Counted from the first letter of the stretch, positions 8,020 through 16,070 are shown. The stretch: 30,195 bases of DNA from Phenylobacterium sp. CCH9-H3 (GCF_001557235.1 NZ_LSJI01000155.1:1-30195); one strand, 5' to 3'. Numbers and translations are program-made. The notes: a model not told the origin generated them from the letters alone.

Positions 8020-8499
8020 TCACATGTGGTCGGCGGCGGCCGTGGTGTCGGCGTCGTTCTTGATGTCGGCGGCGATCAGCACGGCGGGGACCTTGCCGTT
8101 GTTCTTCCACCAGTGGCTGACGCCCTTCACTTCCCGAGCCACGTCGCCGGCCTTGTGGTCGATGCCCACGGCGCAGTTCGAGGCGTACTCCGTGATCTGG
8201 CCCGAAACCGTCATGATCAGGGCCGGACGGTCGGTATGGCTGTGCCACGGCACCACGCCGCCCGGCTGGACCACCAGCCGGCGGAGGCGAAGGCGACGGT
8301 TGTCGAGGCCGCCGATCTGATCGCCCAGGGCCACGAAGGCCAGTTCGGTGTCGGTGACCTTGGCCGGAGTCGTCTCACCCGACGTACGGGCGTCGACGCG
8401 CATTTCGGCGGCCGGGCATTCGCCCGCCGCCGCAGCGCCGGACACGAAAAGGGCGGCGGCCATCGAGGCCGTCGCGGCGAGGATCAGGGGGGTCTTCAT
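8020..8499 (-). CDS. exported cupin-domain protein
   Basis: A 159-residue protein with a Sec signal peptide (MKTPLILAATASMAAALFVSGAAAAG, cleavage near residue 25), so it should act in the periplasm. The rest is a small cupin barrel. The first motif is around PGGVVPWHSHTDRPALIMTVSG, with His residues that could hold a metal, and the second around AGDVAREVKGVSHWWKN. The function is not known; such exported cupins may bind a metal or small ligand. An AGAGAG ribosome site precedes the ATG. It is divergent from the patatin gene across a 221-base gap and is probably first in the cupin-MFS-flavodoxin group. Confidence 0.85.
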   Translation of the reverse strand: MKTPLILAATASMAAALFVSGAAAAGECPAAEMRVDARTSGETTPAKVTDTELAFVALGDQIGGLDNRRLRLRRLVVQPGGVVPWHSHTDRPALIMTVSGQITEYASNCAVGIDHKAGDVAREVKGVSHWWKNNGKVPAVLIAADIKNDADTTAAADHM

Positions 8500-8720
8500 C
8501 GGTGTCTCTCTTGCGGGGTGTTCGATGACCCAAACCTAGAGAGCGGGCGCCAAGCCCTGAATTCGCTTTAAGTTATCGCGGCGATGCGCGAGACGTTCAG
8601 TCAGCACAATACTGTCGAATCCTTCGCGCGCGCGAGGCGGGCAAGCCGATGCAGAGCGCGCATGGTCAGATTAGCCAAGTGACATTTCCGCTGCACCTGA
8701 CCAGCTGAGACAAGGGCGGC
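8500..8720. promoter_or_regulatory. 221-base divergent intergenic region
   Basis: The longest non-coding gap in the window, lying between the divergent cupin (-) and patatin (+) genes, so both promoters must be here. It has a locally AT-richer piece (GAATTCGCTTTAAGTTATC, about 8559-8577). I could not identify a convincing -35/-10 pair or dyad. A 32-codon frame from ATG 8584 has no supporting features and was not called. Confidence 0.45.
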
Positions 8721-9899
8721 ATGAAAACCGCCGCCAAGCCTTCCGCCGCCCTCGACAAGTCCGAACTGGGCCAGGTCGTCCTGGTCTTCCAGGGCGGCGG
8801 CGCTCTGGGGGCCTATCAGGCCGGCGTCTACCAGGCGCTGCAGGACGCTGGTGTCGAACCCGACTGGGTGATCGGCACCTCCATCGGCGCCATCAACGCC
8901 GCGCTCATCGCCGGCAACGAGCCGGACCGCCGCCTGGAGCGCATGCGCGAGTTCTGGGATCGGATGACCCACTCCCGCGCCACGCAGTTCGCCGGCATGC
9001 TGCCCGGCGTGGGGGCCCTGATGGCCAACGCCATGACCGTGGCCCATGGCCTGGAGGCCTTCTTCCGTCCGAACCCCTGGGCGTTCCTCGGCATGCAGAC
9101 CCCGCTCGGCTCCGAGCTCGCCGGCTACTATTCGACCGATCCGCTGGAGAAGACGCTTGGCGATCTGCTCGACCCCCAACTCCTGAACGCAGGGCGTCCC
9201 CGGCTCACCGTGGGCGCCGCCAACGTCCAGACCGGCCAGATGCGATACTTCGACAGCCGGGACGACGTTCTGACCGTGCGCCACGTCATGGCCTCGGGCG
9301 CCCTGCCGCCCGCCTTCCCCGCCGTCCGCATCGAAGGCGAGCTGTACTGGGACGGCGGCATCCTTTCGAACACGCCCGTCGAGGCCGTCTTCGACGACAA
9401 GCCGCGCCGCTCGGGCGTCGTCTTCGCCGTGCACATGTGGGCGCCCAACGGCCCCGAGCCCGACAGCATCTGGAGCGTGCTCTCGCGCCAGAAGGACCTG
9501 CAGTATTCCAGCCGTGCGATCACGCACATCGCGCGGCAGAAGCAGATCCACAAGCTGCGCCACGTCATCGCGATGCTGGCCGACAAGCTGCCGCCCGAGG
9601 TCCGCGCCACGAACGAGGCGCGCGAGCTGGCCGCCTATGGCTGCCCCACCCAGATGCACGTGATCCGCCTGCTCTCCCCGCCGTTGGCCGGCGAGGACCA
9701 TGCCAAGGACATCGACTTCAGCCCTGGCGGCATCAAGGCCCGCTGGGACGCCGGCTACGCTCAGACCGCCCGGGTGCTCGACCGGACCCCGTGGATGCAC
9801 GGCGTCGACCCCATGGAAGGCATCATCCTCCACGAGGCCGACGCGGGCCAAATGACGGACGCCCCCTTCACCGCCAACAACCAAGGACCCTCCACATGA
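8721..9899 (+). CDS. patatin-like phospholipase with DUF3734 C-terminus
   Basis: A 392-residue patatin-fold acyl hydrolase. The oxyanion loop is GGGALG (25-30), the nucleophile motif GTSIG has Ser54, and the catalytic Asp211 is in DGG. These form the Ser-Asp dyad of bacterial patatins. The C-terminal ~100 residues, ending in GIKARWDAGYAQTARVLDRTPW, match the DUF3734 extension. DUF3734 patatins are often found near 3-hydroxybutyrate dehydrogenase genes; here bdhA lies about 5 kb upstream, so a role in polyhydroxyalkanoate or lipid turnover is a plausible inference. No signal peptide is visible. The stop overlaps the next ATG (ATGA). Confidence 0.92.
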   Translation: MKTAAKPSAALDKSELGQVVLVFQGGGALGAYQAGVYQALQDAGVEPDWVIGTSIGAINAALIAGNEPDRRLERMREFWDRMTHSRATQFAGMLPGVGALMANAMTVAHGLEAFFRPNPWAFLGMQTPLGSELAGYYSTDPLEKTLGDLLDPQLLNAGRPRLTVGAANVQTGQMRYFDSRDDVLTVRHVMASGALPPAFPAVRIEGELYWDGGILSNTPVEAVFDDKPRRSGVVFAVHMWAPNGPEPDSIWSVLSRQKDLQYSSRAITHIARQKQIHKLRHVIAMLADKLPPEVRATNEARELAAYGCPTQMHVIRLLSPPLAGEDHAKDIDFSPGGIKARWDAGYAQTARVLDRTPWMHGVDPMEGIILHEADAGQMTDAPFTANNQGPST

Positions 9900-10399
9900 C
9901 CCGCTTCACCCACCATTCGATCCGCGCAATCGCCATGGGCGTGAGCCTCAGCCTGGCCGCTGTGGCTATCGCGGCCGTCGCCGAACCGGCCGCCGCCTCG
10001 GAAACCGCCCAGGGCGTGGTCCGCGTCCCGAGCGCCTATGGGTTCGACGACACCGTCAGCCGCATCAAGGCCGACATCGCCGGCAAGGGCATCCGCTTCT
10101 TCACCGAGATCGACCAGGCCGACCTTGCCAAGGGCGCCGACATTCCCCTGCGGCCGTCCAAGCTGCTCATCTTCGGCAACCCGCCGCTAGGCGCCCAGTT
10201 CCTGACCTCGAACCCCTACGCGGGCCTCGACTGGCCGGTGCGCATCCTCGTCACCCAGGACGCGGGCGGCAAGGTCTGGGTCGCCTACACCGACTTCGCC
10301 TGGATCGCCGACCGCTACGAGATCCGCGACCGCGCCGCCCAGATCAAGATGGCTTCCGAAGTGGCCGGCTCCATCGCAGGGAGCGTTGCGGGACGCTGA
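9896..10399 (+). CDS. exported DUF302 domain protein
   Basis: A 167-residue protein. Residues 1-36 form a signal peptide ending in AVAEPAAAS, so it is periplasmic. The mature part carries the DUF302 fold: RVPSAYGFDDTVSRIKADIAGKGIRFFTEIDQ at the start, LLIFGNP in the middle and VAYTDFAWIADRY at the end. DUF302 proteins are small alpha/beta domains of unknown role. It overlaps the patatin stop by four bases and must be made from the same message. ATG 9896 is preferred because of this overlap and the clean signal peptide; the open frame upstream lies inside the patatin gene. Confidence 0.88.
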   Translation: MTRFTHHSIRAIAMGVSLSLAAVAIAAVAEPAAASETAQGVVRVPSAYGFDDTVSRIKADIAGKGIRFFTEIDQADLAKGADIPLRPSKLLIFGNPPLGAQFLTSNPYAGLDWPVRILVTQDAGGKVWVAYTDFAWIADRYEIRDRAAQIKMASEVAGSIAGSVAGR

Positions 10400-10426
10400 G
10401 CACCGGCTTCTCGGCCGCAGCCGCTC

Positions 10427-10445
10427 GAGGCCACTTCCAGGCCTC
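10427..10445 (+). terminator. candidate short hairpin terminator
   Basis: GAGGCC (10427-10432) and GGCCTC (10440-10445) form a 6-bp stem with a 7-base loop, 27 bases after the DUF302 stop. It is a weak candidate without a T run. It lies just before the first TGAC-N6-GTCA site, so it may insulate that promoter from read-through. Confidence 0.3.
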
Positions 10446-10451
10446 CCGCGC

Positions 10452-10469
10452 AATATGACCATATCGTCT
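10452..10469 (+). promoter_or_regulatory. putative operator site 1 (TGAC-N6-GTC[A/T])
   Basis: The 14-mer TGACCATATCGTCT occupies 10456-10469 and matches three other dyads in the window at all but its last base. The 17 bases 10452-10468 are also the exact reverse complement of 10533-10549, giving a perfect inverted pair 81 bases apart before the exported MBL gene. A dyad with ATAT at its centre is typical of a dimeric TetR- or MarR-type operator. The binding protein is inferred, not shown. Confidence 0.6.
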
Positions 10470-10531
10470 GATAAGCGCCGCCCTGCAGTTCATTTGAGCA
10501 CGCGTCTCTAATGCCTCGCGCGCTCATAAGT

Positions 10532-10549
10532 TGACGATATGGTCATATT
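10532..10549 (-). promoter_or_regulatory. putative operator site 2 (TGAC-N6-GTCA)
   Basis: TGACGATATGGTCA (10532-10545) is a near-palindrome with perfect TGAC/GTCA arms. Read on the minus strand it continues as CGTCAACTT, the same flank seen to the right of sites at 12662 and 12728. It lies 46 bases before the preferred start of the exported MBL gene, where a repressor could block its promoter. Confidence 0.65.
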
Positions 10550-10591
10550 CACCTACCCATGGCGTGGCTAACGTCCTGGGAGGGAGATCCA

Positions 10592-11551
10592 ATGCGTCGG
10601 TCGGTTCGCACCATGCTGGTCCTGCTCGCCGCCGCTGCCCTTGGCGGCCCGGCTGCACGCGCCGCCCCCGCGCCCGCTACGCTGACCTTCACGACCCTGG
10701 GCACGAACTCCGGGCCGATTCCCCGGAAGGACCGTTCGGAACCCGCCAACCTGGTGCGCCATGGCGATCAGTACCTCCTGGCCGATGTGGGCGACGGCGC
10801 CGCCGAACAGCTGGCCAAGGCCGGCGTCGGGATCGACCAGATCCAGACCGTCCTGATCAGCCATCTGCACTTCGACCACACCGGCGGCCTCTTCGCCTTC
10901 CTCAGCCTCCGCTTCCAGACCAGCGGGGCCACGCCGGTCACCATCTATGGACCGCCCGGCACACGGGAGACGGTGGCCCACCTCTTCGCCGCCATGGGAC
11001 CCGGCGGCCACGCCATCCAGACCATGCGCCTGGCCGGGGGACCGGACGCCAACATCAAGATCGTCGAGATCGGGGACGGCGCCACGTTCAGCGCCGGCGA
11101 GGTCCGCGTCACCGCGACCGAGAACAGCCACTACGTCACCCTGAAATCGCCGGCGGAGCCGCGGCCGATCTCGCTGTCCTTCCGGTTCGACGCGCCGGGA
11201 CGCTCGATCCTCTACACCGGCGACACCGGCCCCAGCGCGAAGGTGGAGCAGCTCTGCAAAGGCGTCGATCTGCTGGTCAGCGAGATGATGGACCCGGCGC
11301 TCGCCATCGCCCGCATCAAGGTGACCCGGCCGGGCGGCCCGCCCGCCATCTACGACCTGGTCGAGGACCACTTCCGCCGCGAGCACCTGTCACCGGCCGA
11401 GGTCGGCAAGCTGGCCACCGCCTGCGGCGCGAAGACGGTGGTCGCAACCCACAACTCCCTGGAGCGCGACGAGCTGGCCGGCGCGCGCAAGGCGATCGCC
11501 GCCGAGTTCAAGGGCCGGGTCGTCCTCGCGGAGGACCTGCAGACCTTCTGA
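10592..11551 (+). CDS. exported MBL-fold metallo-hydrolase
   Basis: A 319-residue hydrolase with a Sec signal peptide (RRSVRTMLVLLAAAALGGPAARAAP), so it should be periplasmic. The metal motif is SHLHFDHTGG (HxHxDH), with later ligands in TENSHY, YTGDTG and THN. The arrangement resembles RNase Z/arylsulfatase-type MBL enzymes, but the substrate is unknown. I chose ATG 10592 because GGGAGGGAG lies at the right distance upstream and the signal peptide then starts cleanly; an in-frame ATG at 10559 would add 11 residues. It converges with the amidohydrolase gene with only four bases between stops. Two dyads precede it, so it probably belongs to the regulon of the ring-cleavage operon. Confidence 0.88.
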   Translation: MRRSVRTMLVLLAAAALGGPAARAAPAPATLTFTTLGTNSGPIPRKDRSEPANLVRHGDQYLLADVGDGAAEQLAKAGVGIDQIQTVLISHLHFDHTGGLFAFLSLRFQTSGATPVTIYGPPGTRETVAHLFAAMGPGGHAIQTMRLAGGPDANIKIVEIGDGATFSAGEVRVTATENSHYVTLKSPAEPRPISLSFRFDAPGRSILYTGDTGPSAKVEQLCKGVDLLVSEMMDPALAIARIKVTRPGGPPAIYDLVEDHFRREHLSPAEVGKLATACGAKTVVATHNSLERDELAGARKAIAAEFKGRVVLAEDLQTF

Positions 11552-11555
11552 CGCC

Positions 11556-12647
11556 CTAGCTGCGCCTCAGCGCCGCCAGGCGCGGGAAGACCCGCTCGGC
11601 GTTCTCCCGCGCGATGGCCGCAAGCTCGACCTCGCTCAGACCGTTCTGCGCGAGCTGATGGATGTTCCGGGCGACGCCGACCTCCGGGGTGAACGGCCAG
11701 TCGCTGCCGAACAGGATATGGCCGAGGGGCGCGATGCGGCGCAGGCCCGCGAAGGCCACCGGATGCCCGGATAACGCCACGTCGTAGTAGAGCCGGGCCA
11801 GGGTCTCGAACACCTCTGCCTCGGAAGCCGGGCGCGGGTCGATGAAAGGCAGGCCGGCGAAGGCGGCGATCCGCGCGACCAGGGCCGGTAGCGCCGCGCC
11901 GCCGTGCGGCACGATGACCTTGATGTGGGGGTGCGTCTGCAGGGTCCGCGCATAGAGCAGGTCGACCAGCGTGCGGGTGGTGTCCAGCGGGAATTCCAGC
12001 AGCGGCGCGGGCCGACCCAGGGCGAGCGCCTCGAAACAGGCCGGGCTGGTCGGGTGCAGGAACAGCGTCGCGCGGCGGCGGTTCAGTTCCGCGAAGACCG
12101 GGGCGAACGCCGGCGCGCCCAGATAGACCCCGTCCACGTTGGTTTCCAGGATCACGCCGTCGACGCCCAGCACGTCGAAGGCATGGCGGATCTCAGCCAG
12201 GGACGCCTCGACATCGGGCATCGGCAGCGTCGCGAAGAAGCCGAACCGGCCGGGATGGGCGGACATCAGCGCCGCCCCGGCCGCGTTGACCTCCCGCACC
12301 AGCCCGGCGCGCCGGCGAGGCTCCAGGAAATGGGTCGAGGGCGACGAGAGCGAGATCATCGCCGTCCCGATCTGCTGGCGGTCCATCATCTGGATCGCCG
12401 CCTCTGCGCTCCAGGCGGGGATGGGCATGCCGCCGTCCAGGGTCTTGAGGCCCGCCTCGGCGAGCGCCGCCACATAGACCTCGGGCAGGAAGTGCGAATG
12501 GACATCGATCCGCCCGCAGGCGCATCCGCCGATCGAAGTGGTTGTCTCAGCCACTACGCTTTTCCCCTGCGCCGCGGCGGCTCCAGAGGCCGCCAGGATC
12601 GTGCGACGCGTCAAGGCGCGCCTTCCGCTGCCGCCGGTCGATTCCAT
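11556..12647 (-). CDS. Tat-exported amidohydrolase (ACMSD-like)
   Basis: A 363-residue amidohydrolase of the ACMSD/amidohydrolase-2 branch, whose members decarboxylate or hydrolyse aromatic and ring-opened acids. Metal and active-site motifs are visible: DVHSHFLP (HxH) near residue 50, a conserved His in FLHPTSP, a His in VPHGGAALP, and the Asp of FGSDWPF. The N-terminus, RRALTRRTILAASGAAAAQG, has a twin-arginine pattern and a short hydrophobic stretch, so a folded metal-loaded enzyme may be exported; I am less sure of this than of the fold. It is transcribed away from the dioxygenase operon, and a TGAC-N6-GTCA dyad begins 14 bases before its start codon. Confidence 0.88.
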   Translation of the reverse strand: MESTGGSGRRALTRRTILAASGAAAAQGKSVVAETTTSIGGCACGRIDVHSHFLPEVYVAALAEAGLKTLDGGMPIPAWSAEAAIQMMDRQQIGTAMISLSSPSTHFLEPRRRAGLVREVNAAGAALMSAHPGRFGFFATLPMPDVEASLAEIRHAFDVLGVDGVILETNVDGVYLGAPAFAPVFAELNRRRATLFLHPTSPACFEALALGRPAPLLEFPLDTTRTLVDLLYARTLQTHPHIKVIVPHGGAALPALVARIAAFAGLPFIDPRPASEAEVFETLARLYYDVALSGHPVAFAGLRRIAPLGHILFGSDWPFTPEVGVARNIHQLAQNGLSEVELAAIARENAERVFPRLAALRRS

Positions 12648-12661
12648 TTCCGCCCACCATG

Positions 12662-12679
12662 TGACCTTCGCGTCAACTT
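12662..12679 (+). promoter_or_regulatory. putative operator site 3 (TGAC-N6-GTCA)
   Basis: TGACCTTCGCGTCA (12662-12675) followed by ACTT gives CGTCAACTT, identical to the flank of sites 2 and 4. The centre differs (TTCG in place of ATAT) while both four-base arms are kept, as expected if the arms are what the protein reads. It lies 14 bases before the amidohydrolase start codon. Confidence 0.6.
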
Positions 12680-12727
12680 CTTCCGCGTCAGGACGACGCT
12701 TGCTTTAGCCCCAGCTTTCGCGCATCC

Positions 12728-12745
12728 TGACTATATCGTCAACTT
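12728..12745 (+). promoter_or_regulatory. putative operator site 4 (TGAC-N6-GTCA)
   Basis: TGACTATATCGTCA (12728-12741), again followed by ACTT, lies 15 bases before the extradiol dioxygenase start codon. Together with site 3 it gives a nearly symmetrical arrangement in a 109-base divergent promoter region, one dyad at each gene's start. Control of both genes by one dimeric regulator is the simplest reading. Confidence 0.65.
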
Positions 12746-12756
12746 GAGCACCCCGA

Positions 12757-13683
12757 ATGAGCATCATCAAGATCGAGGACGTCGACCACGTCCGGTTCCG
12801 CGCGCCTGACTTGGGCCAGACGCGGGCGTTCATCGAGGATTTCGGCCTCGTGGTGGCGGAGGCGACCGATACGCGTCTCGTGGCCCGCGGCTCGGGGCCG
12901 GCCCCGGTCGCCCATGTGACCGAGTTGGGCGAGCCCGGCTTCGTCGCCGTGGCCCTCCGCGCTGAAAGCCTGGAGGACCTGGAGCGCCTGGCCGCGGCCG
13001 AGGGCGCGGAGGTGACGGACACGGACCTGCCCGGAGGCGGGCGCATGGTCACGCTTCGCGACCCCGACGGCCACCGCGTGGACGTGGTCGCCGGGCGGGC
13101 GGCCACCCCACCGCTGGCTCTCGATCCAAGCCAGCCCTGGAACCGCGCAGACGCCCGCGAGCGCCTGCGGGCGACCAAGCGCATCGTCCCAGGCCCCGCC
13201 AACGTCGTGCGCCTGGGCCACGTGGTGCTGAACGTCTCGGACTTCCGCGCCTCCGAACGCTGGTACAAGGAGCGCTTCGGCTTCATCACCTCCGACGAGA
13301 TCCAGGTCGCCCCGGACTTCGCGATCGGAGCCTTCCTGCGCTGCGACCGCGGCGAGACGCCGACCGACCATCACACGCTGTTCCTGATGCAGGGGCCCAA
13401 GGGCCCGAGCTTCAACCACGCGGCCTTCGAGGTCGCCGACCTCGACGACCTGATGCGCGGCCATCAACGGCTGAAGGACGCCGGCCGCGACGCCGAGTGG
13501 GGCGTCGGCCGTCACATTCTCGGAAGCCAGGTCTTCGACTACTGGCGCGACCCGTGGGGTCACACCCTGGAGCACTGGACCGACGGCGACCTCTTCACCG
13601 CCGCGGACGGCTCCAACGTCTCCAACCTGCAGGATCTGGTGGGCGTCCAGTGGGGCCCGCAAATGCCACCCACCATGGGCTGA
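12757..13683 (+). CDS. type I extradiol ring-cleavage dioxygenase (VOC family)
   Basis: A 308-residue protein of two VOC modules. It should open a catechol-type ring next to the hydroxyls using Fe(II) and O2. All residues expected for the BphC-type active site appear at the right spacing: metal ligands His155 (GHVVLNV), His221 (FNHAAFEV) and Glu272 (HTLEHW), plus the acid/base His206 and Tyr262 ten residues before the Glu. The N-terminal module (residues 1-115) is the non-catalytic one. The exact diol is not predictable. It is the first gene of a six-gene operon with FAH hydrolase, MhpA-like hydroxylase, GST, TetR and CoA ligase, and has a dyad operator just before its ATG. Confidence 0.9.
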   Translation: MSIIKIEDVDHVRFRAPDLGQTRAFIEDFGLVVAEATDTRLVARGSGPAPVAHVTELGEPGFVAVALRAESLEDLERLAAAEGAEVTDTDLPGGGRMVTLRDPDGHRVDVVAGRAATPPLALDPSQPWNRADARERLRATKRIVPGPANVVRLGHVVLNVSDFRASERWYKERFGFITSDEIQVAPDFAIGAFLRCDRGETPTDHHTLFLMQGPKGPSFNHAAFEVADLDDLMRGHQRLKDAGRDAEWGVGRHILGSQVFDYWRDPWGHTLEHWTDGDLFTAADGSNVSNLQDLVGVQWGPQMPPTMG

Positions 13684-13694
13684 GGACGACACCG

Positions 13695-14552
13695 ATGAAG
13701 CTTGCGACTTTCGATGCGGGCGCAGCCCCGCAGCTCGGCGCCGTGGTCGGCGACCGGATCGTACCCCTGAACGCGGCCGCGCCGGGATTGCCCGCCGACA
13801 TGATCGGCCTGATCGCCGCCTGGCCGCAGGTGGCGGGCGAGGTCCGCCGCATCGCCGAGGCGGGAACCGACGCGGCGGCGCTGGATGGCGTCCGGCTGCT
13901 GGCTCCGATCCGCCGGCCGGGCAAGATCATGGCTATCGGCCTCAACTACGCGGACCATATCGCCGAGAGCAATCTGGGCACGCCCGAGCATCAGGTCTGG
14001 TTCTCCAAGGCGCCCACTGCCGCCAACGGCCCTTACGATCCCATCCAGGTTCCCAAGGTTTCGCAGGCGCTCGACTACGAGGCCGAGCTCGTCGCCGTGA
14101 TCGGCCAGGGCGGCCGCCACATCGCCAGGGACGCCGCGCCCGGCGCGATCTTCGGCTACTGCTGCGGCAACGACGCGACCGAGCGCGCCTGGCAGCACCG
14201 CACCCCGCAGTGGGTCCTGGGCAAGTCGTTCGACACCCATGCGCCGTTCGGCCCCTGGATCACGACGGCCGACGAGGTCCCCGACCCGCACGCCCTCGGC
14301 ATCCGCTGTCTCGTGAACGGTGAGGTCCGCCAGGATTCCAACACCCGCCATCTGGTCTTCAATGTGTGGGACCAGGTCGAGCATCTCAGCCAGGCCATGA
14401 CCTTGGAGCCGGGCGACCTGATCTTCACCGGCACGCCCGGCGGGATCGGCGCGGCCATGAAGCCCATGCGGTTCCTGAAAGACGGCGACCGGGTGCGGGT
14501 CGAAATCGACGGCCTCGGCGCGCTCGACAATCCCTGCGCGAACGAAGCCTGA
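13695..14552 (+). CDS. fumarylacetoacetate hydrolase-family protein
   Basis: A 285-residue FAH-fold enzyme. The core holds IGLNYADHIAES, a DYEAELVAVIG segment supplying acidic metal ligands, the GKSFDTHAPFGPW lysine segment, and IFTGTPGGIG near the end. Family members hydrolyse or hydrate acylpyruvates made by ring cleavage, so it should process the product of the dioxygenase encoded 11 bases upstream. ATG 13695 is used because the open frame upstream overlaps the dioxygenase in another frame and does not look like protein. The next gene starts one base after its stop. Confidence 0.9.
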   Translation: MKLATFDAGAAPQLGAVVGDRIVPLNAAAPGLPADMIGLIAAWPQVAGEVRRIAEAGTDAAALDGVRLLAPIRRPGKIMAIGLNYADHIAESNLGTPEHQVWFSKAPTAANGPYDPIQVPKVSQALDYEAELVAVIGQGGRHIARDAAPGAIFGYCCGNDATERAWQHRTPQWVLGKSFDTHAPFGPWITTADEVPDPHALGIRCLVNGEVRQDSNTRHLVFNVWDQVEHLSQAMTLEPGDLIFTGTPGGIGAAMKPMRFLKDGDRVRVEIDGLGALDNPCANEA

Positions 14553-14553
14553 C

Positions 14554-16056
14554 ATGCCGACGCCTGCCTTCGACGCCGACGTGCTCGTGGTGGGGATGGG
14601 GCCGGTCGGCTCGGCGCTGACCGCCCTTCTCGCCCGGCGCGGCGTGGCCGTGATCGCCGTCGACAAGGACACGGCAGTCTATCCGTTGCCGCGGGCGGTT
14701 CATTTCGACCACGAGATCATGCGGCTGTTCCAGCAGCTGGGGATCGCCGACGAGGTGGTGCGGCACGCCCGCCGCCTGCCGACCTACGAATTCCGCGCCG
14801 CCGACGGGCAGCTGCTGATGGCGCTGCCGCCACCCCCGGAGACGCCCTCGGGCTGGGCGGCTGGCTACATGTTCCACCAGCCGAGCCTGGACGGCGTCCT
14901 ACGCGCCCTGGTCGAAGGCCTGCCGACCGCGGAGGCCCGGCTGGGCGTGCGGCTGGAGCGCTTCACCCAGGACGCGGACGGCGTCACGGCCGAGCTCGCC
15001 GGTCCCGGGGGCCCGCAGACGATCCGCACCCGCTACATCGTCGGCTGCGACGGCGCCAAGAGCCTGGTCCGCGAGGCCGTCGGCGGCGGCCTGTTCGACT
15101 ACCAGTTCGACGAGCCCTGGCTGGTCGTGGATGTGAAGGTGGGCGCCGACTGCCGGGCTCCGGACGTGAACATCCAACTCTGCGATCCCGCCCGCCCGAC
15201 CACCTGCGTCCTCAGCGGTCCAGGCCGCCATCGCTGGGAGTTCATGCTGCTGCCCGGCGAGTCGCCCGAGGCCATGCTGAACGACGCCATCGTGCAGGAT
15301 CTGATCCGGCCCTGGGATTGCGGTCCCGTCGAGATCGAGCGCATGGCGGTCTATCGCTTCCACGGCCTCGTGGCGAACCGCTGGCGCGAGGGCCGCGCCC
15401 TGATCGCCGGCGACGCCGCGCACCAGACGCCGCCATTCGCGGGACAGGGCATGTGCGCCGGCCTGCGCGACGCCGCCAACCTGGCCTGGAAACTCGGCGC
15501 CGTGGTGAACGGCGCGGCCGACGACGCCCTCCTCGACAGCTACCAGCTTGAACGCGAGCCGCACGTGCGGGCCGCGATCGAACTCGCGATCGGGATGGGA
15601 CGGGTGGTCTGTCTCCTGGATCCCGAGGCCGCGGCGCAGCGGGACGCCGGCATGCTGGCCGCCAAGGCCAGCGGCGCCCCGCCCCTGCCGCCGCTGCATC
15701 CACCCGCGTTCTCCGCCGGCTGCGTCCTGCCGGGCTCCCCTGGCGCAGGCGTCCCGTTCCCGCAGCCCGTGGCGGACGATGGCGCTGGCGCGCTGCGTCT
15801 CGACGACCTGGTCGGGGGTGAGGCGTGGCTGCTCACCCGCAGCTCGGCCGCCGCGCCGGCGGAAAGCCCTCGCGTCCTGCCTCTCGACGCCGACGTGCTG
15901 GCGCCATTCCGCGCCGCGCTCGAAAGCTGGCTGGACCGGCAGGGGGTCGATGCCGTGCTCGTCCGCCCCGATCGCTATGTCTTCGGCGCGGGCGATCCCG
16001 ACCTGCTGCTGAAGGCCTGGACGCGGAGCCTCGCGCCCCTGCGCCAAGCCGCTTGA
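14554..16056 (+). CDS. FAD-dependent aromatic hydroxylase (MhpA-like)
   Basis: A 500-residue class A flavoprotein monooxygenase. The FAD ADP-binding loop VVGMGPVGSAL is near residues 9-19. YIVGCDGAKSLVRE is the DG motif and LIAGDAAHQTPPFAGQGMCAGLRDAANLAWKL the GD motif; the wording of the last closely follows 3-(3-hydroxyphenyl)propionate hydroxylases. Such enzymes add a hydroxyl next to an existing phenol OH using NAD(P)H and O2, making the catechol that an extradiol dioxygenase opens. That fits its neighbours. The protein is somewhat shorter than MhpA (about 550 residues), mostly at the thioredoxin-like C-terminus. The true substrate may differ from hydroxyphenylpropionate. Confidence 0.9.
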   Translation: MPTPAFDADVLVVGMGPVGSALTALLARRGVAVIAVDKDTAVYPLPRAVHFDHEIMRLFQQLGIADEVVRHARRLPTYEFRAADGQLLMALPPPPETPSGWAAGYMFHQPSLDGVLRALVEGLPTAEARLGVRLERFTQDADGVTAELAGPGGPQTIRTRYIVGCDGAKSLVREAVGGGLFDYQFDEPWLVVDVKVGADCRAPDVNIQLCDPARPTTCVLSGPGRHRWEFMLLPGESPEAMLNDAIVQDLIRPWDCGPVEIERMAVYRFHGLVANRWREGRALIAGDAAHQTPPFAGQGMCAGLRDAANLAWKLGAVVNGAADDALLDSYQLEREPHVRAAIELAIGMGRVVCLLDPEAAAQRDAGMLAAKASGAPPLPPLHPPAFSAGCVLPGSPGAGVPFPQPVADDGAGALRLDDLVGGEAWLLTRSSAAAPAESPRVLPLDADVLAPFRAALESWLDRQGVDAVLVRPDRYVFGAGDPDLLLKAWTRSLAPLRQAA

Positions 16057-16070
16057 ACCCTGAGGACCCG

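Noticed and set aside
8584..8682. 32-codon frame in the cupin-patatin gap
   Set aside because: No ribosome site, very Arg-rich product, and location in a divergent promoter region; not enough to call a small gene.
10559..10591. Upstream ATG as start of the exported MBL gene
   Set aside because: It would put 11 extra residues before the signal peptide and lacks a ribosome site, whereas GGGAGGGAG sits correctly for ATG 10592. Its distance from the dyad (13 bases) resembles the other sites, so it is not fully excluded.
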